39,148 nucleotides of DNA, taken from NCBI GenBank assembly GCA_030698405.1, contig JAUYMU010000017.1:1-39148 (forward strand), given 5' to 3'. A model generated the notes under the pieces. It was not told where the DNA came from and did no database searches. It worked only from the letters and a program-made list of their open reading frames with translations. Both the position numbers and the translations under genes were made by a program. Positions 16,503-24,154 of this stretch are shown here, piece by piece (position 1 is the first letter of the stretch; every line of letters starts with the position of its first letter). This stretch comes from Bacteroidota bacterium. GTDB taxonomy: Bacteria > Bacteroidota > Bacteroidia > Bacteroidales > Prolixibacteraceae.

Positions 16503-17355
16503 GGTCTTCTTCTTTAGTTTGGTTATTTTTAGTTGCAGCGTAAATTCCAAGCAGGAGTGGTGGCAGAAGTAAATCAACAGAAGGAACGGTGTAGAGGAAT
16601 CCCTTTGTAAGCTCCGGATAGGAAGAGTTTTGAAGTTTGGTATTTAATCCCAATTCATTAAACGGAACAGGTGAAAGGTATAACCAACCGGTACCACCTG
16701 CTGTGTCTTCCCCATAAATCTGACTGATGTAATCGTTTGGGTTTTCTGCGATTCGTTGCCTGGCTTCGGCTATAAGTTCCCTGCGTGTTCCAAAAATAAT
16801 GGCATCACCGCAGGTTTCGGCACAAACCGGTATTTCACCATTTTTAATTCGGTCGTAACACATGTCACATTTCTGAATTTTTGGATTTGCACTATGAAAT
16901 TCAAATTTCGGAACATCAAACGGGCACGAAACCATGCAATACCGGCATCCCATGCATTTTTCTTCTCTCCATATAACCGGTCCTTCTTTTGTTTTTAGCA
17001 TGGCCTCTGTCAAACAAGCCGCGGCACAGGCCGGTTCGTTGCAATGCATACACTGGTTTTTTACGAATGCTTCGCCTTTTGTTGTTTCGAATTTACTGAT
17101 GACGCTGCGTTGCGATTCACTGGTATCCCTTTTTACTCCAGCTACCAGTTCTCCCTGAGGTTCGGGCAGATCATGCGCTTTTGCGCAGGCTTTTTCACAA
17201 GCTCTGCACCCGATGCAACGAGTTGAATCATAAAGCATTCCATAAAATTCGATTTCACTACTTTCTGGAGTCGATGCTCCAAAACTCTTACCCACAGCGA
17301 GGGAAATCCCAATAAGTCCGGCTGTTTTGAAAAAGATTCGCCTATCGATACTCAT
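16495..17355 (-). CDS. Tat-exported 4x[4Fe-4S] ferredoxin subunit (HybA/DsrO/PsrB-like)
   Basis: A 286-residue electron-transfer subunit. The N-terminus DRRIFFKTAG (4-13) is a twin-arginine signal followed by a hydrophobic stretch, so the folded protein is exported. Sixteen cysteines form four clusters: 47/50/53/57, 102/105/110/114, 134/137/140/144 and 163/166/178/182, each in the spacing typical of DmsB/HybA-type subunits. A hydrophobic C-terminal segment (about 259-274) could anchor it to the membrane beside NrfD, as in HybA. The stop overlaps the NrfD start (ATGATTAA), so the two subunits are translationally coupled. By analogy, it would pass electrons between a periplasmic partner and the NrfD quinone site; that partner is not encoded here. 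Confidence 0.95.
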   Translation of the reverse strand: MSIDRRIFFKTAGLIGISLAVGKSFGASTPESSEIEFYGMLYDSTRCIGCRACEKACAKAHDLPEPQGELVAGVKRDTSESQRSVISKFETTKGEAFVKNQCMHCNEPACAAACLTEAMLKTKEGPVIWREEKCMGCRYCMVSCPFDVPKFEFHSANPKIQKCDMCYDRIKNGEIPVCAETCGDAIIFGTRRELIAEARQRIAENPNDYISQIYGEDTAGGTGWLYLSPVPFNELGLNTKLQNSSYPELTKGFLYTVPSVDLLLPPLLLGIYAATKNNQTKEEDHD

Positions 17356-17399
17356 AATTTTAGTTGTTTATGGTTGTTAGAGAGTATTCTAAAAATCAA

Positions 17400-19079
17400 T
17401 TATTTGGAGGTGTCAATAAATTTTGTCTGAAAATCTTCCCATACTTCCGGTTCAAGATCGGCCAGAACATTGTCAGTAAGTTCGCCTCCATCCTGAAGTG
17501 TGATGTGTGCGTAAGCCAAACTGTTTATCCTTGCTGAGGCTGCAAAAAAGTCTTTGAGTCGGGTAAATTCATTTTGTAACCATTCGCGGTAATTTTCGCC
17601 CATTATCATGAACTGAATTTCCCTTAACCAGTTTTTTGGTTCAATCAGATAGATCCAACCTTTTGAAAAGGGAGAAGAATTGATCATTGAAGTATCAGAA
17701 ATGAGTTTTTGGTTTTGTTCTACGATAATGCCCGAAATGGGGGAGTAGATATTTAATTGTTTGCCATCACGAACAATGGTAAGGATCTTTTCACCCTTTC
17801 GTACCATTTCACCGGGTTCTTTCATGATGATGCGATTGAGTGTTCCGGTAACATGTTGCATGAAATCGTCGAGGCCAACTTTCACATTTCCATCTTTTTC
17901 CATAAATGCCCAGGTGTGTGTTTTGTCGAAATAGAGACCCTTGGGAGCAGTCACCAAATGTTCATTAAATGCCTTGACGGAATTGTCATGTTCATTTACT
18001 GCGATCTGATTTCTGTTTTTCCGGTATCCGACAACAGCAGTTATTATTGATGCGGCAACAACAAAACCCAAAAGAATTAGCATCCAGGTTTTTGAAGTAA
18101 AAGGTTCGTCTGTTTGAGCTTCCGTAACATTCGTTCCTATTAAGGCATCAATGTTCGAATGTATTTCGACACTGGCCAGATCGCTGTATCCGTTTTTATT
18201 CAGAAATTGCTGCCCATCGGCAAGTATCCATGTTAAAAATGCAACAGTATTCTCATCTGTTGGTTTGGCGGATGAGGCTGCGTAAATACTTCCGCATAAA
18301 TCATGTGGATATTTTCCGATCCAAACGCCGCGGGTGAAATCGCTCAGGTTTTCGTAAATATTTTCAAAATTATCAATCCGGCCATTTTTGTTTTTATCTA
18401 TCGGAAGTAGCTTAATTCCCTCAATTGTATTATTGGTCGAAGCATCACGAACGTCAGTCAGTTTGCAAAATCCAATGGCATAAATATCCTTCTGAACAGC
18501 CAAAATAAGTTCTGCAGCGTTTGCAACCAGAACTCCATTTATTGCTTCTGAATTTGTTTTGCTGAAATTTGCAAGGTTCGTTTTTACTGATTCGTTGTTA
18601 ATAACAAAGTAATTGATGCGTGCATTCTTTCCGCCATCAATCATGGTTTCCCAATTCTGCATTTCGGGATTACCTAAAAGTTGTGCAAACTCTTCTGCTG
18701 AAATGCCCTGGCGATAGATTTCGTTCAGCATTGGATTTTTCGCGTTGACGACCGATACGATCGCATCGCGGCCAATTACCATTTTCCATGCTGTTTCGCC
18801 AATTTCTTCAGTAATAAAGCTGAGATCGTTGCCGGTGGTGGTTTGATTATCAGTCATGTTGCTTACAGCAATTTTCATGTCTGGATTTAACCTGCCATAT
18901 TCAATAGCCCAATTGGTTGCGAGGTTGTTCAATTCCGGAGAGCTCAAAATATTTAATGTATTCTCTGCGGAAGTTTTGGTTTGAACTCCTGTTTGGTTGT
19001 CGGTTTGTTCATTGCCCATACTTGTTTTGCAAAAGAATAGAAGCGACAACCCGATGATTAATACTGAAATGTTTTTCAT
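17400..19079 (-). CDS. PstS-like periplasmic binding domain fused through one TM to a GcvH-like domain
   Basis: A 559-residue protein with an unusual architecture. After a signal peptide (1-22), residues about 40-310 resemble type II periplasmic binding proteins of the PstS/PBP-like group (LNILSSPELNNLATNWAIEY at the start; AFLTWILADGQQFLNKNGY near the end). Inside lies DKNKNGRIDNFE (228-239), a textbook EF-hand calcium loop. A single TM (331-351) followed by YRKNRN sends the remainder into the cytoplasm. Residues about 375-480 are GcvH-like (YFDKTHTWAFME, VGLDDFMQHVTG, IYSPISGI, GWIYLIEP). The ungapped lipoyl position is Gly439, with Lys440 adjacent. The tail LQDGGELTDNVL with an acidic WEDF segment matches the second GcvH-like protein. 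It is the first gene of the ferredoxin-NrfD operon; a sigma-54-like element lies 82 bases upstream. The substrate is unknown. Confidence 0.85.
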   Translation of the reverse strand: MKNISVLIIGLSLLFFCKTSMGNEQTDNQTGVQTKTSAENTLNILSSPELNNLATNWAIEYGRLNPDMKIAVSNMTDNQTTTGNDLSFITEEIGETAWKMVIGRDAIVSVVNAKNPMLNEIYRQGISAEEFAQLLGNPEMQNWETMIDGGKNARINYFVINNESVKTNLANFSKTNSEAINGVLVANAAELILAVQKDIYAIGFCKLTDVRDASTNNTIEGIKLLPIDKNKNGRIDNFENIYENLSDFTRGVWIGKYPHDLCGSIYAASSAKPTDENTVAFLTWILADGQQFLNKNGYSDLASVEIHSNIDALIGTNVTEAQTDEPFTSKTWMLILLGFVVAASIITAVVGYRKNRNQIAVNEHDNSVKAFNEHLVTAPKGLYFDKTHTWAFMEKDGNVKVGLDDFMQHVTGTLNRIIMKEPGEMVRKGEKILTIVRDGKQLNIYSPISGIIVEQNQKLISDTSMINSSPFSKGWIYLIEPKNWLREIQFMIMGENYREWLQNEFTRLKDFFAASARINSLAYAHITLQDGGELTDNVLADLEPEVWEDFQTKFIDTSK

Positions 19080-19160
19080 GATATTGACATTTAAAAGTGT
19101 TCTTGAAATTTGGCCATTGATTCAGATCATTGAAAAATCTGCAATCATATTTTGGGCAAT

Positions 19161-19175
19161 TCAACAACAATGCCA
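19161..19175 (-). promoter_or_regulatory. sigma-54-like -24/-12 element
   Basis: The minus strand reads TGGCATTGTTGTTGA. It matches the -24 TGGCA and the TTG of the -12 box at exactly the right spacing, but the last conserved base is A rather than C (TTGA instead of TTGC). It would start transcription about 70 bases before the first redox gene. The presence of a dedicated sigma-54-dependent regulator in the same gene run makes it credible despite the mismatch. Confidence 0.4.
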
Positions 19176-19251
19176 AATATAAAATAGCTATGTAAGTGTC
19201 AGTATATCAAATGAATGAAAAGAAAGTGAGTGAAAAACAAACAAGAAGAGG

Positions 19252-19348
19252 TGTTGAATAAATATACAGTGTGTTTGCATTGTTTTCGTAAGAGTTAGAT
19301 AATCAATAGTATAAGTTAATTGATTAATTAATATACACTGTTGAATAA
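19252..19348. repeat. paired TGTTGAATAA / AATATACA boxes (possible activator sites)
   Basis: TGTTGAATAA occurs at 19252-19261 and again at 19339-19348. AATATACA-type elements flank them (19261-19268 and 19330-19337), and ACAGTGT occurs once on each strand (within AATATACAGTGT and AATATACACTGT). They lie 80-180 bases upstream of the sigma-54-like element, where enhancer-binding proteins usually bind. Confidence 0.35.
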
Positions 19349-19534
19349 TGCATCATTAGCTTTTTTAATCTACTGAAAATAAAAGGTATATGATACAGCA
19401 TGGTTTTAATGGATCTCAATTGCGAAATGAAGCTTGAGGACAAATCTTCGGAATAAAAAAATGGAAGACAAATTTCTTTATCTCCCATAATGATCCTGAA
19501 ATATCAAATTAACCAGTGCTTTCTAATTGCTTTC

Positions 19535-20239
19535 TCAAATCTGTTCAAGACCGTGGTGATGCGTCCATCTGAATTTATTGTCATCAAAATCGGTAGCAAA
19601 AATCACATCTTTCAATAGTGCATCAGTCCTCTCGCGGCCATTTTCAAAAGAATAATATTTTGATTTAATTTCTATCTCTTTATAAATTGGTTCGAGCGCT
19701 AATATTCCAGTAAAAGTAAAAAGTCCAAGTTCATTATCAACGCCTTCACGTTTTGACTTTATTCGTACAATCTCGTAGATCGAACTTTGGTTAATCCATT
19801 CATAATCCATCCCACACCAATCAAAGCGGAAATCTGTAACCTGCCTGCCACTTTTGTCAATGTAGCCCCATTTCCCATTTCGTTCCACCGATATATATGT
19901 ATCGTCTAACCACCCTTCATCAATACTATCAAAAAAATCAGTAAGGTTATTGCCGTAGAAATCCATTAATGCATATTTTCTATCACCATACGTTTTTGTC
20001 GGATCGTCAACCACAAAGGAAACACCATTGTCAAAGGGGTTATTTGTAATGATGCAAGAGTTATCAATGTGGAAATCATACTTCCTGACAAGCCTACCTC
20101 TAAAATCAAAAATATAATTCTCGTGACAAAGCCAATCGCCAGGATCGACAAAGTTGATTATACTGGGGTCAAAGCCTAGATTTTCAAGTTCTGACATTTC
20201 TTCGTTGTCATCGTAAATATCATCTTGGTCGCCGTACAT
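19535..20239 (-). CDS. WG-repeat protein
   Basis: A 234-residue acidic cytoplasmic protein with no signal peptide. The segment VERNGKWGYIDKSGRQVTDF is a clear WG repeat (PF14903-type beta repeat), and weaker copies can be seen around YALMDFYGNNLTDFFDSID and GLFTFTGILALEPIY. WG-repeat proteins are common, varied and mostly uncharacterised in Bacteroidota. It starts 54 bases after the stop of the type IIG restriction-modification gene, on the same strand, so both may be read from one transcript; whether it is functionally tied to it is unknown. The opening MYGDQDDIYDDNEEM is strongly acidic. Confidence 0.72.
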   Translation of the reverse strand: MYGDQDDIYDDNEEMSELENLGFDPSIINFVDPGDWLCHENYIFDFRGRLVRKYDFHIDNSCIITNNPFDNGVSFVVDDPTKTYGDRKYALMDFYGNNLTDFFDSIDEGWLDDTYISVERNGKWGYIDKSGRQVTDFRFDWCGMDYEWINQSSIYEIVRIKSKREGVDNELGLFTFTGILALEPIYKEIEIKSKYYSFENGRERTDALLKDVIFATDFDDNKFRWTHHHGLEQI

Positions 20240-20293
20240 ACTCTTTATTTTTACTCAATGACCTCTGCTTCTTCCTTTCCGCTTAGGTTTTAT

Positions 20294-23200
20294 CTAATTT
20301 TCTTCCACAATCGTTTTCTCTTCCTCACTCAACTTATACAACCTATAAACCATCCGATCAATCTCTTTGTCAGTTGCATCAATTTGTTGTTTGATGGCAA
20401 GTGCTTTATTCGATTCCTGCATGAAGTATTCTTCCCATTCAGCTTTTTGCGTTAGTGTGAGTTTTACTTTGCTTTTTTCAAGCTCTTTTAAAAACTCTTT
20501 AAATGATATTTGAAACCAATTTTCAAGTTTGGCTGTGAGCTTTTCTAAATTGTATTCGCGCTGTATGTTGCGGATAAATTTCGAGCAAAGGGTTTGCAGG
20601 TCAGCAGTTAATCGGGCACGGTGTGTTGCATATTGCGCAAGCGTGGCTGTCTGTTCTTCGTTTGCTTGCGCAACAGGAAAATGCTCGAAATAAACTTTTC
20701 GGATTTCACGAGTGCCGCCTATTAATTCAGGACAATTGTGCCAAATCCAAAGCTTTGCCAATGAAGAATTAAATACGGCAGTGAGGAAAAGTAAAGAAAT
20801 AGAATCATCTTGCACTGTTAGGATAAAGCTTTTATCATTACCCAACATTCCACTTTCGTCGTACATGAATGGAAAAACCGAAGTCATGTTGGGATAGATG
20901 ATTTTTGGTTTTGAAAATTCATTGTGATAGCCAATGCTGTCTTGTGTTTCAAACCATTTGCCGCTTGTCTTTTTGCGAGCACCATTGTCGCCGGTTTGTT
21001 TCAATCGGTCATATCCAAATGAAAGCAAATGTTCTTTGATGGCTGGATAATTCTCAATATCCAGTTTTAGTGACGGAAATGTGCAAATCAGATATTCATA
21101 ACCAGTTATTCCATAAGCGGAAATATCCCTGCCACGCACCATTGGTCTGATGAGTTCAGCGCTTTTGGCATCGGCAGACACTAACTTTTGCCGTGTTTCT
21201 TCATCAATATAAAAAGCTTCGTTGTAACCTGTAAGTATTCCCCTGTATGTGTTTATTGGCAAATCCTTCAGTTCCATACCCATTAATTTCATCTGCTCCA
21301 GCTTTTGGGTATCGTTGTATGGTTGAATGCTCCATTCGCATTCGCCAAATTTGGAAGTGGGATAGTCATATAAATTACTTTTTACCTCTGTCATAAAATC
21401 GCCATGATAGGTTTTCTGGTTGAGCGACAAGACTTTTGCGTTTGTGCTTGGTTCACTTTTTTGCGTAACGAAAATGCAGACAATTGTTGCAGCTCCCTGG
21501 AAGAATTGGATGTCGCCAAAGTTCAATATCTGACGCAAACCAGTTTTCGACAGAAACTTCCGAAGTGGTTTGCCATACGCCACCAACATCCATTTGTTGG
21601 GCATAATAAACGATTGAATGCCGCCATTCTTTAGTAATTTATAACCGCGTTCGGTAAAAAGACAATACAGGTCGGCTCCCTTGTCGAATGTTTCGTAACC
21701 GCAATTTTTGAGCTTCTCACTCATTTCTCCCATGCTTTGGAGCTGAACGTAAGGCGGATTTCCAATCACCACATCGAAACCACCTTTATTGAACCCATAA
21801 ATGGAGTCGTGTTCTGAAACAGTATCTAACTTTTCGGCATATTCAAAAACTTTTTTTGAGAGTTCAGCAGCTTCCTTCGACAATGCCAAGGCCTGCTCTG
21901 CTTTTGATTGCGCTTCGAGCGATTTCTCTTTGATCAGTTTAAGGTAGTCTGGTGTTTTGTCCTTGGGAACTTCAATCAGTGGCGTTTCTATTTCTTTTCG
22001 ACCAAATACTTGTGGAAATTCGCGTTCCCAATCAAAGGCTTTTTCGCCAGCAACCGCCGGATCGCTAATCAACGAGTTGCCGCATTTAATGTTGTTATTC
22101 AGGTCGTTCAGCTTGCGGTTGGGTTGTGCCGTACGCAACCACAACGAAAGTTTGGCAATCTCAACACTCTCTTCGTTCAAATCGACACCAAAGAGGTTGT
22201 TTTCCAGAATGCTTTTTTCAATGTCGCTAAAAATGATCGGAACACCCAATAGTTTGGCTTGTAATTCGTCGATGTAGCGGTGCTCGTTAATTAAAAAGTC
22301 GAGCGCCTGATTCAGAAAAGCCCCCGAACCACAAGCCGGGTCGCAAATGGAGAGTTGCAACAACCAATTTTGATAGGTTTTCAGTTTTTCGAGCAGCGCC
22401 TGTTTGGTTTTTAATTGCCGCTTTTTGTCAGTGGCATATTCTTCTTCGATAATCTGAAGTTCGGCTTTCTTTTCGATGCAAAGTTTTCCAACGGTGTTTT
22501 CAACAATGTATTTGGTAATGTATTTCGGTGTGTAAAATACCCCGTCTTTTTTGCGTCTGGTCTTTGTTTTGTCAATTTCCACTCCGGCCAATTGCGCATT
22601 GATCTCGTCGAGTTCGTTCAGCGAGTTCTCAAAAATATGCCCGAGAATATTGACATCTACCTCGCTGACAAAATCGTATTCCGAAAGTTTATAGCTGTGT
22701 TTGAATAACAATTCATCGTCAATGAGGATTGCGTCAAGCACCTCGTCGGGTTTAAACAAACCACCATTGTATGCAAACACATCATACCTTTTCCCTTTGT
22801 ACCCTGTGTTCAGGTATTCAAAATATTTTTTGAAGCGTTGGTAAAGTGGTATTTCAACATCCCGTTCCTGTAAGTCTCTCCAGTCGTTTAAGATTAAACG
22901 TACTGAATTTGGCGGCAGCAAATGGCGATCTTCGGCAAAAAACAGGAAAAGAAAGCGGTCTAACAATTTTTGAGATTTCTTGAATAGCGTAAGCGAATCG
23001 TATTGCGGATTGAGGGAAACAAGATTTTGGTGCAATTCGCGTTTAAAGAGCGAATAATCCTGATACAATTTTCTGGTAATGACATCTTCTTGGCTCAAAG
23101 ATTCCTCTTTTACCTTTTTCGGAATTCCCTTTTCAATCGACTCGAAGGCCAGACACAAATAGAGAATTTGAAAATCGGTTTTCGACAAGGTAAACAGGTT

Positions 23201-23656
23201 GAATTCAATGTGTTCAATGGCGTTGTCGATGTAAAACCGCAGCTTTTCAAAATTAGAAGTGATTACATACACACAAACTGGCTGATTGTTTTTGTAACCA
23301 AAAGCCTGCGATTCAATTTTGCTTAAATCGGTGGTGTTGGTTCCCTTTAGCTCGATAACCGCTTTTACGCTTTCGTTTATGATGATTGCTCCATCTGCTT
23401 TTTTGCTGTCTTTGATATTTTTGTATTCGGTGGTGAGGTTAAAGCCGGGTGTTGGGTTGAGTTTGTAACCCAATATTTTTACAAACAACTCACGGAGGAA
23501 ACCTTCCTGATATTGTTCTTCTTTGCTGTTTCTAATGTTTTCCTGAATGTCAGTGTTTCCGAAATAGGTTTTAAACTCCTGATACTTCTCATTGAGTAAC
23601 TCAGAACTGAGCTGTTTCAGATATTTCTGTTCTACGGTTTTTTGGAAAAGCGCCAT
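20294..23656 (-). CDS. type IIG restriction-modification enzyme (Eco57I-like)
   Basis: A single 1120-residue polypeptide carrying nuclease, adenine methyltransferase and specificity functions. The N-terminus has a PD-(D/E)xK nuclease pattern: Asp88 (KKADGAI) and Glu102-x-Lys104 (AVIELKG). The methyltransferase has the YTP motif (375-377), SAM-binding DPACGSGAFL (439-448) and the N6-adenine catalytic NPPY (633-636). A TaqI-like target-recognition region (about 800-1010) and a helical C-terminus follow. It would methylate and cleave DNA at one specific sequence. There are no separate R, M or S genes, as expected for type IIG. The ATG at 23656 is preceded by a good -7 element. Frame and motifs are intact, so it is probably active. 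The WG-repeat gene follows at 54 bases. Confidence 0.93.
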   Translation of the reverse strand: MALFQKTVEQKYLKQLSSELLNEKYQEFKTYFGNTDIQENIRNSKEEQYQEGFLRELFVKILGYKLNPTPGFNLTTEYKNIKDSKKADGAIIINESVKAVIELKGTNTTDLSKIESQAFGYKNNQPVCVYVITSNFEKLRFYIDNAIEHIEFNLFTLSKTDFQILYLCLAFESIEKGIPKKVKEESLSQEDVITRKLYQDYSLFKRELHQNLVSLNPQYDSLTLFKKSQKLLDRFLFLFFAEDRHLLPPNSVRLILNDWRDLQERDVEIPLYQRFKKYFEYLNTGYKGKRYDVFAYNGGLFKPDEVLDAILIDDELLFKHSYKLSEYDFVSEVDVNILGHIFENSLNELDEINAQLAGVEIDKTKTRRKKDGVFYTPKYITKYIVENTVGKLCIEKKAELQIIEEEYATDKKRQLKTKQALLEKLKTYQNWLLQLSICDPACGSGAFLNQALDFLINEHRYIDELQAKLLGVPIIFSDIEKSILENNLFGVDLNEESVEIAKLSLWLRTAQPNRKLNDLNNNIKCGNSLISDPAVAGEKAFDWEREFPQVFGRKEIETPLIEVPKDKTPDYLKLIKEKSLEAQSKAEQALALSKEAAELSKKVFEYAEKLDTVSEHDSIYGFNKGGFDVVIGNPPYVQLQSMGEMSEKLKNCGYETFDKGADLYCLFTERGYKLLKNGGIQSFIMPNKWMLVAYGKPLRKFLSKTGLRQILNFGDIQFFQGAATIVCIFVTQKSEPSTNAKVLSLNQKTYHGDFMTEVKSNLYDYPTSKFGECEWSIQPYNDTQKLEQMKLMGMELKDLPINTYRGILTGYNEAFYIDEETRQKLVSADAKSAELIRPMVRGRDISAYGITGYEYLICTFPSLKLDIENYPAIKEHLLSFGYDRLKQTGDNGARKKTSGKWFETQDSIGYHNEFSKPKIIYPNMTSVFPFMYDESGMLGNDKSFILTVQDDSISLLFLTAVFNSSLAKLWIWHNCPELIGGTREIRKVYFEHFPVAQANEEQTATLAQYATHRARLTADLQTLCSKFIRNIQREYNLEKLTAKLENWFQISFKEFLKELEKSKVKLTLTQKAEWEEYFMQESNKALAIKQQIDATDKEIDRMVYRLYKLSEEEKTIVEEN

Positions 23657-23681
23657 TGGTAGTTAGATTTTCTTTAATGAT

Positions 23682-23689
23682 CAAACTTA
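23682..23689 (-). promoter_or_regulatory. candidate -7 promoter element for the type IIG gene
   Basis: The minus strand reads TAAGTTTG, an exact TAnnTTTG match 25 bases before the ATG. A TTTG (plus 23715-23718) lies upstream with 25 intervening bases, somewhat longer than usual, so the -33 assignment is weak. Confidence 0.4.
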
Positions 23690-23786
23690 CATAAAAAACG
23701 GAAGACTGCGAGAGCAAAATTAAAGCTTTTTGATAGCCTTTGGATTGAGCGTTGGCATAGGAGAATAATCACGCAATAAAATGAAA

Positions 23787-23826
23787 AACCCGAAGGGTTG
23801 GAATTTTCATACCAACCTTTCGGGTT
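23787..23826. terminator. inverted repeat, probably a bidirectional terminator
   Basis: Arms 23787-23801 and 23812-23826 pair over 15 bases with one mismatch around a 10-base loop. The left arm is preceded by A residues and the right arm followed by T residues, as in bidirectional intrinsic terminators. No gene end is immediately adjacent, so it insulates the dipeptidase and the type IIG gene. Confidence 0.5.
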
Positions 23827-23981
23827 TAATGCCACCTGGCAAATTTCAAATATCTATAATTTTGTCTGGCCTGCCTATTGGTTGCTACCGTGTACCCACA
23901 AATAATAAGGAAATACTAATACAGAACAAAAAACAATGGAACGCGAATTAAATATGATCTAGCGGATTAAAGCTGATTAAA

Positions 23982-23999
23982 ATCCCGACAAGTCGGGAT
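23982..23999. repeat. short perfect hairpin
   Basis: ATCCCGAC and GTCGGGAT pair perfectly around AA. Flanking A-rich and T-rich runs would extend the stem weakly. It is about 155 bases past the PepD stop and may be a repeat unit or a distal terminator. Confidence 0.4.
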
Positions 24000-24154
24000 G
24001 ATTTTTAAAGAAACGCTTATAAATATCAAACATCCATTATCCCATTTTTCTTTTTTTGTATCCATTCCAATTTATTGGAATATAAATCCGCTTTCCATCC
24101 GCTGAACCCGCGTAAATCCGCGTTCTATTATTTTTTCTATTATCCGGTTATGAT

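Larger units (their letters stand above)
19080..19534. other. 455-bp gene-free control region upstream of the redox operon
   Basis: No credible gene is present. The stretch is AT-rich and contains the sigma-54-like element (19161-19175), two copies of TGTTGAATAA (19252-19261 and 19339-19348), each next to an AATATACA element (19261-19268 and 19330-19337), and an AT-rich palindromic patch (about 19316-19331). Distance and layout fit upstream activator sites plus DNA-bending sequence for a sigma-54 promoter. Confidence 0.5.
23657..24154. other. 498-bp gene-free region with hairpins and repeat remnants
   Basis: No coding sequence is supported here. It holds the type IIG promoter, a terminator-like inverted repeat (23787-23826), a short CCCGAC hairpin (23982-23999), and fragments of a dispersed ATCCGC / GCGGATTAA sequence (about 23972-24125) seen commonly in Bacteroidota intergenic DNA. 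Confidence 0.6.

Noticed and set aside
16503-16577. Upstream extension of the NrfD gene (25 extra residues)
   Set aside because: It lies fully within the ferredoxin gene, has no NrfD similarity, and the ATGATTAA overlap gives a better start at 16502.
16495-17355. Complete Dsr or Nrf nitrite/sulfite reductase operon
   Set aside because: Only ferredoxin and NrfD resemble those systems; no cytochrome c or catalytic subunit is present.
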